Positions 34,393 through 44,961 of a stretch of 64,000 bases of DNA are shown here, piece after piece. The notes under the pieces were generated by a model. It saw only the letters and a program-made list of their open reading frames with translations. It searched no databases and was not told the DNA's origin. The stretch spans positions 263,847,647-263,911,646 of the forward strand of contig CM060962.1 of NCBI GenBank assembly GCA_030765045.1, written 5' to 3'. Both the position numbers and the translations under genes were made by a program. Source of the DNA: Tenodera sinensis (lineage: Eukaryota; Arthropoda; Insecta; Mantodea; Mantidae). Position 1 is the first letter of the stretch. Every line of letters begins with the position of its first letter.

Positions 34393-35582
34393 AGCAGACT
34401 GGTAGCAATGAGGTGAGCATGTCCAATACTATCAAAAGCTTTGCTAACATCAAGAAACACAATAGATGCTGATGTTTTCTTACTTTTAGCTGTTCGCAGG
34501 ATTCCATCAATAATATTGAGGTTAATGAAAGTGCCAGGCATCATGACGAACCCTCGTTGGTATTGATTTAGGTTAATGTATTCTCGCACTATTTTATCCA
34601 AGCATTTTGCAATTACCTTCCTCACTACAGAACATATAGTAATCGGTCTCCAGTTCTTTAAGTTGTCCAGGTCCCCACCTTTGTGTATTAATACAGTTCT
34701 TGCTGTCTGGAGAGCGTCAGGAACTATACCCGTCTTCAGCATTCTGTTAGAAATGTGTGTAATTATGTCAGCAGCAGCAGGGTGCCTAATTGCCTTTAGT
34801 AACACTCTGTCTGGACCAGGGCTTGTATCTATAGCTATAGATTTTATAATTGAGAAAACAAGTTCTTGAGAAAATTCTATTGGACTGTTTACATCATCGC
34901 ACGTAAAAGAATCATAACTGTCCCTTACATAGTTGTTAGGGGTTTCAAATACTTGATTATAGAAACCCTCAATGTCGTCTTTTGCCATTGGTAATTTGTA
35001 GGGCTGATTTTGTTGTAGAATTTTTCTCACAGCTTTCCTTCTTTGATAAAAGTACTCAAACTGTATACGTTCATATGTGTATTTTGCCTTTCTCCTTTCC
35101 CTGTCCCGTTTGGAAGACCTTTGTGGATTACTAGAGTTTTTGTATTGGCGATTGTTATTTTTTAACTTGCCACCTCTACGGGCTTTGTAGTATTTAGATG
35201 CAGGACTCTGTGGTCCAGGCAGGAGATCAATAGCACAGTGCAAAAATTCTAGGAAACCATAAACGTTACTCTGAAACTCTTCATTAGACATATCTTGTTT
35301 AAATATGTTAAGCCAATTATGAAGTTCATTTTCATAAGTTTTTGCATTGTTATTATGTGATTTAATTTGTGAATCATCTGCATGTGCTCTGCTTTCTAAA
35401 GTTTTAGTGGCATTTACAGCATCAGCTAATGTATCAGAGTGATTTTTGCTATTTAACAGGGACTCCCTGTATTCCTCTGGATGGGCTTTACTAATGTGGA
35501 TTTTAACCCCTTTATAAAGCTGACCACAATGTGGACATTGTATTTGGGTTTGTCTCTTAACAGTTTCAACAGCATTAGCCAT
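34365..35582 (-). CDS. R2-like ORF, 5' part: zinc finger and start of reverse transcriptase
   Basis: I place the start at the ATG at 35580-35582 (MANAVETVKRQ), not at the upstream in-frame GTG. Residues 16-34 form a CPHC...H...H zinc finger (Cys16, Cys19, His29, His34), taken from R2 proteins to contact the DNA target. A basic stretch (KRDRERRKAKYTYERI) at about 160-180 precedes the fingers of the reverse transcriptase. The motifs GPDRVLLKAI, NWRPITICSVVRKVIAK, YQRGF and LDVSKAFDSIGHAHLI follow; the Asp in KAFD is the first catalytic residue. After HLIATSLLCL the frame runs into a stop while homology continues in the next frame, so a single-base change near 34390 breaks the gene. Confidence 0.88.
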   Translation of the reverse strand: MANAVETVKRQTQIQCPHCGQLYKGVKIHISKAHPEEYRESLLNSKNHSDTLADAVNATKTLESRAHADDSQIKSHNNNAKTYENELHNWLNIFKQDMSNEEFQSNVYGFLEFLHCAIDLLPGPQSPASKYYKARRGGKLKNNNRQYKNSSNPQRSSKRDRERRKAKYTYERIQFEYFYQRRKAVRKILQQNQPYKLPMAKDDIEGFYNQVFETPNNYVRDSYDSFTCDDVNSPIEFSQELVFSIIKSIAIDTSPGPDRVLLKAIRHPAAADIITHISNRMLKTGIVPDALQTARTVLIHKGGDLDNLKNWRPITICSVVRKVIAKCLDKIVREYINLNQYQRGFVMMPGTFINLNIIDGILRTAKSKKTSASIVFLDVSKAFDSIGHAHLIATSLLCLNKSRNF

Positions 35583-35591
35583 GTACCACAC

Positions 35592-36350
35592 ACAACATTA
35601 AACTAAAACTGCAAAACTGTCATTTTACTGAGCTAACCTCTTTATATAAACAAAAGGTAACCAAGCAGTTTCAGCCAGAATGAGATATGTATATTCTGAC
35701 AAGAATATATGCGATAATTCTAAAAATCCTAAGTGTGGCTGATGGTACTATATAAATGTAACACTTACAGTGTCTTGGTCACCAAAATTAGTGCACAGCA
35801 AGCACGTAAATCACATAAAAATTGTGAAATATAGCTGAGCAATCTTCTCTTTTCCTGCTGTTGATCATGGCCTACTATGCCTTTTACAATGCTTTTTAAA
35901 ATGGTTGTTTATACATTACCTTGTGTGAATCACTTTTCCACACAAAATTGACTAAACAGATATTTAAAGCGGTAAAGGTTTTCTTCTTTATACAGGTTCA
36001 GCCAGATGCATCTACCCTTCCCCCACCATTTCTTGTTCTCATTACAGTGCCACGCTTCTAGCCGCGTATTGCAACTTTCAGCAGTTCATTGGTCAGTGAT
36101 TATGCCTCGTCCCTATCGACACCCCATAAGACGATAAGAAACTGAGAGATGGCCCCAACAGTGCCTATAAATTAACTCGTTTTGTGTACCTGCTGCTTTC
36201 TACTTCTTTTGTATTTGTAAATTTGTTTTTGCTCTCCTGCCTGGTTTGTAAAGCGGCGAACTGCTGATCGACCTTAAAAGAAATAATAAGATAAAGAAAG
36301 TATTTGCCAGTTATGAGGACTAAGGAAAACTCGGATAAAAACTCAGCCAG
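35592..36350. other. upstream flank of the R2-like element, unassigned
   Basis: Part may be the 5' UTR. A TATA-like 'cctataaattaa' occurs near 36166 on the plus strand without a gene after it. No rRNA similarity is seen. Confidence 0.4.
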
Positions 36351-36356
36351 GTAGGC

Positions 36357-36435
36357 CCGTCAGACTGAGTTAGAGATGTGAACTTCCCGCTTAGCAGACC
36401 GTGGTTTAATCGATTTTATCACAGAAACGGTATGA
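36357..36435 (+). mobile_element. possible tRNA-like SINE head
   Basis: 'gactgagttagagatgtg' could be an A box and 'cgtggtttaatcgatt' a B box about 45 bp later. No body is recognisable. Confidence 0.35.
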
Positions 36436-36980
36436 ATAATAGTACTATGATTCAGGTTTGCTAACTCGGAATAACAACCGCAAGTATGACCTGACCACGC
36501 TCTCCTGTACAGCCATATACAGCTTACTGTTATTGTGCTGATAAATTCCACTCCTTATAAGATGTCCAGTAACACCCACTGCTGGATGCTACACCAAATT
36601 GTTTTCCTGGAGAATGCAATAAAGGAAGTATATTACAGGGCAGATTATTTGTGAACAAGCACTGGCGCACTTGAGGACGCTTTTGTTTCTATACCTGTCG
36701 AACAAGCTTTGATGAAACTCTGAACTAAATCTCGGAACAATAAGAGTTATTTCATTTCTTTCCAAGAATGGAACTTTTGTAATATACGTTCTTGAGGTAA
36801 AAAAAACTACAGCAAATATAATTTTCCACAAGGAAAACGTATCAAATACTTGCAATAGTGTTTCAAAAACTTCCTTGGTTCGTCAAATCTATGCAGACAG
36901 GAAAAACGTCACAAGTTCCATTTGGATGACTTCTATGCACCATAGCTTATTTTATGTTTAAAACTGCACTTTTTAAAGTT
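36436..36980. other. unassigned DNA
   Basis: No repeat match; short antisense frames only. Confidence 0.45.
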
Positions 36981-36984
36981 AATA

Positions 36985-37135
36985 TTACTTTCTCTACCAT
37001 GTATCCAGTAGATACAGAAGTGGATGTATTCCACCAAAAAATTCTATATTAAGATTTAATCGGATACACGTATGAGATATCCTGAGAACAAAAAGGGCAT
37101 GTTTTAAAACTGTCCATGTGTATATCTGTGGATGA
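36985..37135 (+). mobile_element. element A head fragment A13
   Basis: Reads 'attactttctctacca', 'gtattccaccaaaaaatt', 'aagatttaatcgga' and 'gtccatgtgtatatctgtgg', the plus-strand head. It breaks off soon after the microsatellite site. Confidence 0.72.
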
Positions 37136-37204
37136 ACGCTCGCGAGGTTTATTTCTTGCTTTTTTTATATTCCAATTGTTCCGTTTTACAATGGGTTTTG
37201 GGTC

Positions 37205-37405
37205 TTTAGAGCATTTCACACTAAATTCACACACAATTTCACACACGCATTCACAATTCTATGCTCTGGGAAGGATAGGCAATAACCTTGGGTATAGAAA
37301 AACTCCCATTTTCCAATCGGGAATCGAACACGAATCTCTTGCACAGCAGGTAGGTGATTTACCGACTGAGATACGGGCCAGCTCTACCATAAACTCCCTT
37401 TTCAT
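37205..37405 (-). mobile_element. tRNA-derived SINE, family S5
   Basis: On the minus strand the head is 'ctggcccgtatctcagtcgg' with 'taaatcacc', then the B box GTGTTCGATTCCCG. The body 'aaggttattgcctatccttcc' is shared with 19.1 and 25.0 kb, and the tail consists of short AC/ATTCAC repeats. Confidence 0.75.
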
Positions 37406-37694
37406 TGCAATATTTTTATAAAATTTTAGATTTTCTTAAAATACTTGAGCAAATTGCTCAATATGCTCTCAAGTTTTCTTAATTCAAAAGGAATTTTGCA
37501 TCATTTTGTTTAGCTGGTAAATTCAAGGCGTACACAAAAGCGTACCGCAGAACACTTAACGACACACAACTTTCTTTCAATAAGTTTTCTTTTTGTAGAA
37601 TCAATCGTTTCCCGAGAAATATATTATTTGTTCAAATTTTTCAACACACTAAAACCTTTTAAAGCTCTTAATGTCATGGGAAGAGCATGGCATA

Positions 37695-38340
37695 TCTGAC
37701 TAACCATTTGGTTTCCTCTATCATACCAAGTGAGGTCTCCATAATAACGTATGAGACTCGCATTCGAGAGGTCACGGGTTCGATTCCAGCGACCAACCTT
37801 ACTGACCTGTGGGTTTTTCGGTGGTTTCCCCGGGTTGCCAGGCGAATGCTGGGAAGGATAATTACATCCCCCGAAATTCCTGCCCTTCCATTTCATTTAA
37901 TCATTTTATTACTCCTTCATCCCGTTGATTCTTTCAGGGTTGCAAGTCTCAGGAAGCTGGGTGCAGCTTGACAGGGACGATATGCGCAGAAGAACTCTTT
38001 CCGTCCCTCGTTGTTCGTCGGATTCGGGTACGGGGTGGCATCTGGGGTCGTTGGACTCCGCGCCGATATCCCCCTCAGTTGGCCTCGGAAGATCTAAAGA
38101 TTTCGACGTGTCGTCAAAATTGGAAAACCTTAGCGCTTTCTGTCAATGTCTGTGCCGTTAGTCTTGGTCTGGCGTCCCGGTGTCTCCTCTCACATCATCC
38201 TTCCTCCCAATTGTTGTTGTAGTGTTTAAAGCCCGCTTTTACTACTATGGCACCTTGGTGGCATAGGTAAACTAAGCCTGGCTTCAGTTCCGAACCCTCC
38301 CGTATCTCTCTTGTTCCTATTCCTATTATTCCTCTGTCAT
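37695..38340 (+). mobile_element. long tRNA-derived SINE, family S4
   Basis: The head 'tgagactcgcattcgagagg' precedes the B box GGGTTCGATTCCAGC. 'ggtggtttccccgggttg' and 'ccaggcgaatgctgggaagg' match the 13.6 kb copy. At 38215-38262 it holds an inverted S1 tail ('gtagtgtttaaagcccgc' then 'ttttactactatggcacc'), and it ends with the tail shared with 9.5 kb, so it is chimeric. Confidence 0.78.
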
Positions 38341-38424
38341 GCTAGAAGTTACAACAAATGTGTAACGAATGTATTTCCGAAAAGATTTACCTATCTCCAT
38401 TAAGATGGAGTAAACAGAAAGAAA

Positions 38425-39270
38425 AATATGATGTCTTGAACCCACACGACTTTCTCTACTCTTTTACTAACCATTCTTACAAACTCTTATTCCTATACCT
38501 TCTTCGTGTTAGTTGAGATAACATTTACAGAAAATAGGTTACTATTTTCCTGTAGGTGCAAGGGAATATCGCAATACAGTAGGTTTTGGGCGATAGTAAA
38601 ATGTTTTATAGCTTTGAGATTCCGTTCTCTTTGCACGGTTAAGATATTAAAAAAATGAATCACGATCCTCCATTTGACGAAAGCTTGTTTTCCAAAACTC
38701 ACAGAAATAACAGGGAATATCTTCGAAATGGTTCACTCTAATAAAAGGTTTATCGGGACGCAAATTGTGTGTTTTAGCAAGACATGCATTTCTGTATAGT
38801 AAGATTTGGCCTATTTCTTACGGTTTACCAGTTATGCAATAGTTATACAGGGTAAACAGGACCACATAGGCTATAGCCAGAACATTCAAAATACACATTT
38901 TATTTATCATAAAAATATCTTAAACATATGCCGTTTTAATCAAAATATTTACAGCCATTTTTGAGAGAATCAAAATTTTCCGTATAAAGGGTATTTTAGG
39001 GTGGGGGAACTTTCTTTAAAGTCTTTTTATCGCATTTTTAATAAATGTTAAACTTAAATACCAACTTTGGTTTTAACCTACTTTTAATTTTCAGTTACGC
39101 TGTTTACAGATACACACACATAAACACACACACGGGGGCCCTTTTTAAAAGTACTTTTCTGGATTCAGGGGGTTTTAAAACATACATTTTCCGGTGGAAT
39201 CTCGGCATTAAATTTTTGAGTGGGATACAATACTTCCTCTATTTGCTATGCGCAGGAGAGAAAGTAATAA
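38425..39270 (-). mobile_element. element A copy A14 (near full length)
   Basis: All minus-order blocks: 'acccacacgactttctctac', 'cttacaaactcttattcc', 'ttccgttctctttgcacg', 'cttcgaaatggttcac', 'ggtttaccagttatgcaa', 'ttagggtgggggaac', 'cagatacacacacat', 'ttctggattcagggggtttt' and 'gaggagagaaagtaat-like' end. The microsatellite is short (about 25 bp of ACAC/CATA). Confidence 0.9.
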
Positions 39271-40004
39271 GCTTCCGTTGAAATAATGTTCAGATGTTAG
39301 TAAAAATAAACGGCAGGGAGTAGAAAAAGTAATGCGAATGTAACTCAGCGCTGTTTCCTGAGGGTTTAAGGTATTATTCTTTCTGTTAATATTTTCATTC
39401 ATATCTTTCGAAGTTAGTGCTGAATTCATGCAACAGAATTTGTTAATGCTAAGATTATATATGTTATGTATATTCTTACAGGCATAGAAATGAATTACAG
39501 CGAGGATGCAGCAAGTAACAGAAATAATCTCTAGGATAAGAATGGAGTGGAATGGGGCTAACCGTGACAGTTCCTCATTGTTTTAAAAGAAAAGAAGTAA
39601 AAATAAAATAAAAACGCATGTGGGCTTCTAAACTGGTAATAGTGTCATCGCTTAAATGAGACGACCATACACATCTAGCGGGGCGGAAAAGAACCACAGC
39701 AGCGATTTAATGACGTCACGTTATGGAATATAAACCCACAAAAACAGCCCCTATCTGCTCTGTTGCCGCCATCCTGAACATAACGGAAGAGGGAGAAACG
39801 GATAAAACGAAAAACGGTTGGGGTTCTGGTACTGACTATAGGGGTGAGTTATATCTAAATAGCCATACGTTAATGTACAAAAATAAAATAAAACAGAATA
39901 AAATAATGAACGGCAAAATGACGCTGATAAATAGAAGCTAGATCAATGAATATGAAAAGAAATATATCGAGTTTGATACCTGAGAGCTTTTATCAGATTT
40001 GGTG
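39271..40004. other. unassigned DNA
   Basis: At 39315-39345 'agaaaaagtaatgcgaatg' resembles the element A 3' end, which would give two adjacent termini. Otherwise nothing is recognised. Confidence 0.4.
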
Positions 40005-40014
40005 TATGGAATAA

Positions 40015-40260
40015 TGTCGGACTGGGTGGCTCAGTTGGTTAGACGCTGGCCTACTGATCCCAAGGTCGCTGGTTCAAACCCGGCCCAGGTCAATGGTTTC
40101 TAAGTGTGCTTAATAACGACAGCTCCATGTCAGTAGATTTACTGGCATGTAAAAGAACTCCTGCGGGACAAAATTCCGGCACACCGGCGACGCTGATGTG
40201 ATCCTGGCAATTGACAGCGTCGTTAAACAACATAATAGTTTTTTTTTTTTTTTTTTTTGG
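40015..40260 (+). mobile_element. tRNA-derived SINE, family S2, with poly-T end
   Basis: The head 'gtggctcagttggttagacg' (A box) and 'gctggttcaaacccgg' (B box) gives a near-complete tRNA-like arm. The tail reads 'gacagcgtcgttaaacaaca' and then a T19 run (40240-40258). It is bounded by TATGGAATAA (40005-40014 and 40261-40270). This is the best preserved S2 copy. Confidence 0.92.
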
Positions 40261-40270
40261 TATGGAATAA

Positions 40271-40880
40271 CTCATGAACTGTTTCTTATTTCATTCACAA
40301 ACTGTTGACAACTTCCTGCATTTGCTCTAAGAAAACATGGATCAAATGTTACCAGTTCATCTTGTAAGTCAACGTTGTTCATAACATGGCATTAAAACAT
40401 TAATCAATTAGAAAATGCCAAGCGCATTGCGTGTTAAGTTCAGGCACTCCACGCGAAAATAAACTGAAGTTTCAATCGTGCCCTATTTAGCTATTTTGAA
40501 ATGTTCTTTCGCAGAATAAAGTCAAGACGCCTAATAAAATTTATTATGTTAAGAGTTAAAAATAAACTTCAACACACACGCGTTTCCTTAAACTTCTCCG
40601 TTAATTCTGGATATAAAAAGCAGCAGTGATTTCTAACGTCAGTGCAAAGTAGAACTTAACTTTAATGGATGAAATTACTAACACTAAGCCTTACTTGTTT
40701 AATTACTTGGCCATCCACAAGTACGTGGGGTATGTATGTAACTTTATAAATTGTTTAAAGTGTTGTTTTCGGTTTTCCCAGAAGTAACATAGATGTTTCG
40801 AAATTGCGAAGATAAAAGCTTATGTTGAGCCCTAATACCCTGAATTACAGTTAATTGTTTTACATCCTCCACCACGAAAC
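40271..40880. other. unassigned AT-rich DNA
   Basis: No repeat family or coding signal recognised. Confidence 0.45.
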
Positions 40881-40884
40881 GTTT

Positions 40885-41345
40885 TCCGTTCCACCCATAA
40901 ATTTAATACCTAGATTTCACCTGAAACACATATTTCGAGACCCATTAAATAAAAAAGCACCTATTTATGAAAAAGGTGTATGTGTATAGGCCGCGCCGTA
41001 GCCGAGTGGTTAGACCATTCGCTTCTCAGCAAAGCGGCCCGGGTTCGATCCCAGGCAACCGCATGTGGGATTTGTGGTGGACGAAGCGGCGCTGGGGCGA
41101 GTTTCCTCTGGGCTCTCCGGTTTCCCCCGCCATCTCCTTCCACCGGTGCTCCATCTTCATTCTATGTATCATCAGTGTCATCGCTTGCAGGCGTTAAACA
41201 TTACAAAACAAATGTGTATGTGTATGTGCATGTGAGTGTGTATATCTATGTGTGTGTGTGTGTGTGTGTCTGTGTGTGTGTGTTCGTGTGTGTATGTATG
41301 TCTGTGGACAGCATAACTCAAAAACGAAAATTCTGGTAAGCACTA
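40885..41345 (+). mobile_element. element A copy A15, interrupted by an S1 SINE
   Basis: The head 'ttccacccataaatttaata' and 'gatttcacctgaaacac' and the 'gaaaaaggtgtatgtgtat' block stop at 40987. After the SINE the element resumes with GTGTATG repeats (41214), (GT)n at about 41250-41290, and 'tctgtggacagcataactca' plus 'aaaacgaaaattc'. The body then breaks off and repeat B follows. Confidence 0.85.
40988..41213 (+). mobile_element. tRNA-derived SINE, family S1, nested in element A
   Basis: The head 'gccgcgccgtagccgagtgg' with 'ttagacca' (A box) and GGGTTCGATCCCAGGC (B box) is followed by 'tttgtggtggacgaagcggc', 'ctccggtttcccccgcc', 'ccaccggtgctccatcttca' and the 'ggcgttaaacattac' tail. It is bounded by the perfect 12-bp duplication GTGTATGTGTAT (40976-40987 and 41214-41225). 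Confidence 0.93.
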
Positions 41346-41360
41346 AACCTGGTATTAACC

Positions 41361-41560
41361 CCAGCAATGACAGCCCTTATTACAAGAACTTATACTATCT
41401 AATACTACCAGGGGTAAGGGGGGTAGTACTTTATGAATACCACTAAACAAAATGTGTGATAAAAAGTCTGAGCAATTTTTAACACAAATTTATTTTAAAA
41501 TTGGGTAGTATATTTCATACTCATATAGGAAATATTTAACATCAACTATTTCTTTTTACT
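41361..41560 (+). repeat. repeat B, copy 1
   Basis: Shares about 180 bp with 55466-55640: 'agcaatgacagcccttatta' / 'agcaatgccaactcttatta', 'gtactttatgaataccac' / 'ctactttataaccaccac', 'ttattttaaaattgggtag' / 'tcttttaaaattgggtatt'. It lies between two element A copies. No coding signal. Confidence 0.75.
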
Positions 41561-41704
41561 GGGAAGTAAGTGAAGTATTCCACCGAAAAATTCGATGTCG
41601 AGATTTCACCGGAAATATAGTTTTGATACCTCCTGAATCAAAAAAAAAAAAAAAAAAAAAAAAAAGAAAAGAAAAAAAAAGGATTTTTAGAAAAAGGTTC
41701 ATGT

Positions 41705-41784
<80 letters not shown>

Positions 41785-42495
41785 GTGCGTGTATCAGTCT
41801 GTGTGTCAGTCTGTGTCTGTGGACAGCAGGACAGCATAACTTAAAAAAGAAAAGTGGGTTAAGAACCAAAGTTAGTATTTAAGATTAATGTCTTTCAAGG
41901 ATGCGACACGAAGATTTTGAAGAAAATATCCCCACCCTAAACTACCCTTTACATGGAAAATGTTTCGATAATTCTGATTTACTTGAAAATGGCTCTAGCG
42001 ATTTTGATTAAAATGTCATATGTTTGAGACATTTTTATGACAAATGAAATGTATATCTTGAATTTTCTGGCTATAGCCCCTTTAGTCGTATTTACTCTGG
42101 AGGACTTTTGCATAACTGCTAAACCATTAGCGATAGAACAAATCATACTATACAAAAAATGTGGATCTTACTAAAATACAGAATTTATGTCCCAATAAAT
42201 TTTCTTGTAGGGTGAACCATTTCGGAGATATTCCTTGATATGTGTGTGAGTTTCGGAAAACTTAAAACTTTCGTGAAATGGAACATCGTTGTTCATTTTT
42301 TATATGTTAAGCGTGCAAAGAGAACGGGATCTCAAAGCTTTAAAACATTTGACTATCGCACAAAGTGATGTGTTCTAAAATTCCCCTATCACCTACAAGG
42401 AAATATGAAGATATAGGTATAAGAGTTTGTAAGAATGGTTAGTACAAGGCTACAGAAAGTCGTGTGAGTGCAACCCATCAGATATTTCTCAATAT
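41545..42495 (+). mobile_element. element A copy A16 (full length, about 950 bp)
   Basis: A complete copy: 'tccaccgaaaaattcgatgt', 'cgagatttcaccggaaat', 'cctcctgaatc', an A-rich run (41640-41680), (GT)n at 41706-41781, 'ctgtggacagcaggacagca', 'ctttcaaggatgcgacacga', 'accctaaactaccctttaca', 'gcaaagagaacgggatctca', 'cacctacaaggaaat', 'aagaatggttagtacaagg' and 'agaaagtcgtgtgagtgcaa'. One of the longest copies because of the microsatellite and the A-run. Confidence 0.93.
41706..41781. repeat. (GT)n microsatellite inside element A
   Basis: About 75 bp of GT at the family's fixed internal site, with GTCTGTGTGTCAG-type degenerate repeats on its right. Confidence 0.95.
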
Positions 42496-43624
42496 ACTCT
42501 TCCACTAAAAATTCCTCGTTTTTATGCAAGACACCGAATTGAAAAGAGAAATTGGCAATGAATGCTTAGCAGTGTTTTGTTAAAGGCGTTTTCTGTTAGC
42601 TTTTATTGGGAGGCGATAGAGTGCTCCACTATCCTGTATCTATTTTACACCCCTTCCTTTTGCTTCCGTAAATTGGCCTACTGGCTTCAGTGGAAATAAC
42701 TGCAATAATGAGGGAAATGGGAAAAAATGCAAATGAAATGAAAATGAATTTTAGAAATAGAGTAGACTGACTGTTATCGTAAGCAACGTCACAACAATGG
42801 GCAATGTTTATTAATGTCCGGTATACGATTTCAATTTGCGGCAGGCACACCATTCAAAAATGGCGGAAGCAGAAATGGAGTGAGGGACCAAATGAGGAAA
42901 TTTTGAACAATATGCGGAGGATGCTAATCTCCAGCTCCCTCCATGGGCGTCCTGATACCTTTTATAATCCACACATGTCGGAAAGTTATGAAGCCTTGAC
43001 GTGAGAACTGCCATGAATCAATAATGCTACGCGTTTTTATTGTTCAACCCCTGAAATATTGATATGCCGACTGGATAGGTAAAAAAAAAAGATAATGAAC
43101 GCATTTTATGCAAACATGTTGAGCATACGTCATTAAAACTCACAATGTGATGACAGAATAACAAAAACTAGACTATAAAACCACAATACAAGCAAAAAAA
43201 GTTAATTGCATTATTATTACATTACCTAATATTGTATAACAATGAAAATATAGAAATTGCACAACAGGCAACAGCACATGTTGTCTAAATTATTAAACAT
43301 CGCAGCTGTTCTCATACTGTACATATCTGTTACAGAGTTCAGATATCTCCTTTCATTATGTTATTGCATTCAAATTTAATGTAGCTACAGTTTTATTATT
43401 AAAGCATATGAATTGTGTTTTTATTTCGTTAAAACTCTTTGTTTTGTGATATTTCATAGGCCGTAAAGCAGATCCTGTGACTTGCCAAACAACTGACAGA
43501 TTAAGGTACAATATATTTTCCAATGAAGTCAAAACAATCCCAGAGCAGAAAAATGTACCTCTTAAAAATATCACATGATCTTTTATAGCCATTAATCAAC
43601 AAAATATTGCAAGTTAACTGAAAA
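42496..43624. other. unassigned DNA
   Basis: Opposing short frames at 42804-43014 show no domain. No repeat match. Confidence 0.45.
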
Positions 43625-44290
43625 AATCTGATGTGTTGCACTCACATGACTTTCTCTACTCTCGTACTAACCATTCTTACAAACTCTTATTCCTATTTCT
43701 TCTTCGTCTTGGCCCAAATGAGCTCGTTATCGACGGGTCGTTAAACCCTACACATCACTCATTCACCTTCGTGTTAGTTGAAATAAACATTTGTACAAAT
43801 TATCTTTTTGCTTATTGCCTTGTAGGTGCAAGGGGAATATTAGAATACAGTAGGTTTTTTGCGATAGTCAAATCTTTTGAAGCTTTGAGACTCCGCTCTC
43901 TTTGCTCGCTTAACATATAAAAAAAGGAACAATGATGTTCCATTTCACGGAAGTTTTAAGTTTTCAGAAACTCACACACATAACAAGGAATATCTCCGAA
44001 ATGGTTCACCCTACAATAAAATTTATTGAGACATAAATTGTGTATTTTAGCAACATCAACATTTTTTGTATAGTATGATTTGGTCTGTCTCTAACGGTTT
44101 ACCATTTATGCAAAAGTCGTCCAGAGTAAATACGACTACAGGGGTTATAGTCAGAAAATTCAAGATATACATTTCATTTGTCATCAAAATATCTCAAACA
44201 TATGGCATTTTAATCAAAATCGTTAGAGCCATTTTCAAGAAAATCAAAATTTTCGAAAAATCTTCCATGTAAAGAATAGTATAGGGTGGG
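43625..44290 (-). mobile_element. element A copy A17 (minus arm of head-to-head pair)
   Basis: Runs from the terminal block 'ctgatgtgttgcactcacat' plus 'gactttctctactctcg', through 'gtgcaaggggaatattagaa', 'cgaaatggttcaccctacaa' and 'gtttaccatttatgcaaaag', to 'tccatgtaaagaatag' and 'agggtggggctatt'. A short foreign insert ('cccaaatgagctcgttatcg', about 43710-43770) lies near the left end. Confidence 0.9.
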
Positions 44291-44960
44291 GCTATTTATT
44301 TAAAAACCAAAGTTGGTATTTAAGTTTAATGTCATTCAAGGATGCGACACAAAGATTTTAAAGAAAATAGCCGCACCCTAAGCTACCCCTTACATGGAAA
44401 ATTTTTCGAAAATTTTGATTTTCTTGAAAATCGCTCTAGCGATCATGGCTAAAATGCCATACTTTGAGATATTTTGATGACAAATAAAATGTATATTTAG
44501 AATTTTCTGGCTATAGCCAATGTATTCCTGTTTACTCTGGATGACTAATGAATAACTCGTAAACCGTAAGAGATAGACAAAATCTTACTGTCCAAAAGAT
44601 GTAAATCTCGCTAAAACACACTTTATGTCTGAATAATTTTGTTTAGAGTGGACCATTTCGGAGATATTCCTTGTTATTTGTGTGAGTTTCGGAAAACAAA
44701 ACTTTCGTGAAATGGAACATCATTGTTCATTTTTATATGGTAATCGTGCAACTAGAATGGGATTTCAAAAGTTTAAAATATTTGACTATCGCTCAAAGCC
44801 TACTTTATTCTAATATTCCCCTTGCACCTACAAGGAAATAAACAATAAGATAATTTGTACAAAGTTTATCTCAACTAACACGAAGAATATATAGTTATAA
44901 GAGTTTGTAAGAATGGTTAGTACAAGAGTAGAGAAAGTCATGTGAGTGCAGCACATCATA
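44291..44960 (+). mobile_element. element A copy A18 (plus arm of head-to-head pair)
   Basis: Starts internally with 'aaaaaccaaagttggtattt', then 'aaggatgcgacacaaagatt', 'ccttacatggaaaatttttc', 'gtaaaccgtaagagatagac', 'ggaccatttcggagatattc', 'cttgcacctacaaggaaat', and the terminal 'gtagagaaagtcatgtgagt' with 'gcagcacatcatatttttg'. The microsatellite and head are absent at the junction. Confidence 0.9.
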
Positions 44961-44961
44961 T

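Larger units (their letters stand above)
32719..35582 (-). mobile_element. R2-like (restriction-like-endonuclease) non-LTR retrotransposon
   Basis: One element encoded by two overlapping frames on the minus strand (35582-34365, then 34392-32719), together about 950 codons. It carries, in order, an N-terminal CCHH zinc finger, reverse transcriptase, CCHC knuckle and PD-(D/E)XK-type endonuclease. This is the architecture of R2-clade elements and their RLE-bearing relatives; LINEs with an apurinic-type endonuclease lack it. R2 itself inserts in 28S rRNA genes, and no rRNA sequence flanks this copy, so it is either a non-rDNA lineage or an off-target insertion. Coding is otherwise intact, unlike every other element here, implying recent activity. 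The far 5' UTR (beyond 35582) is not delimited. Confidence 0.88.

Noticed and set aside
35592..36350. 28S rRNA target site next to the R2-like element
   Set aside because: No rRNA-like sequence is seen at either side.
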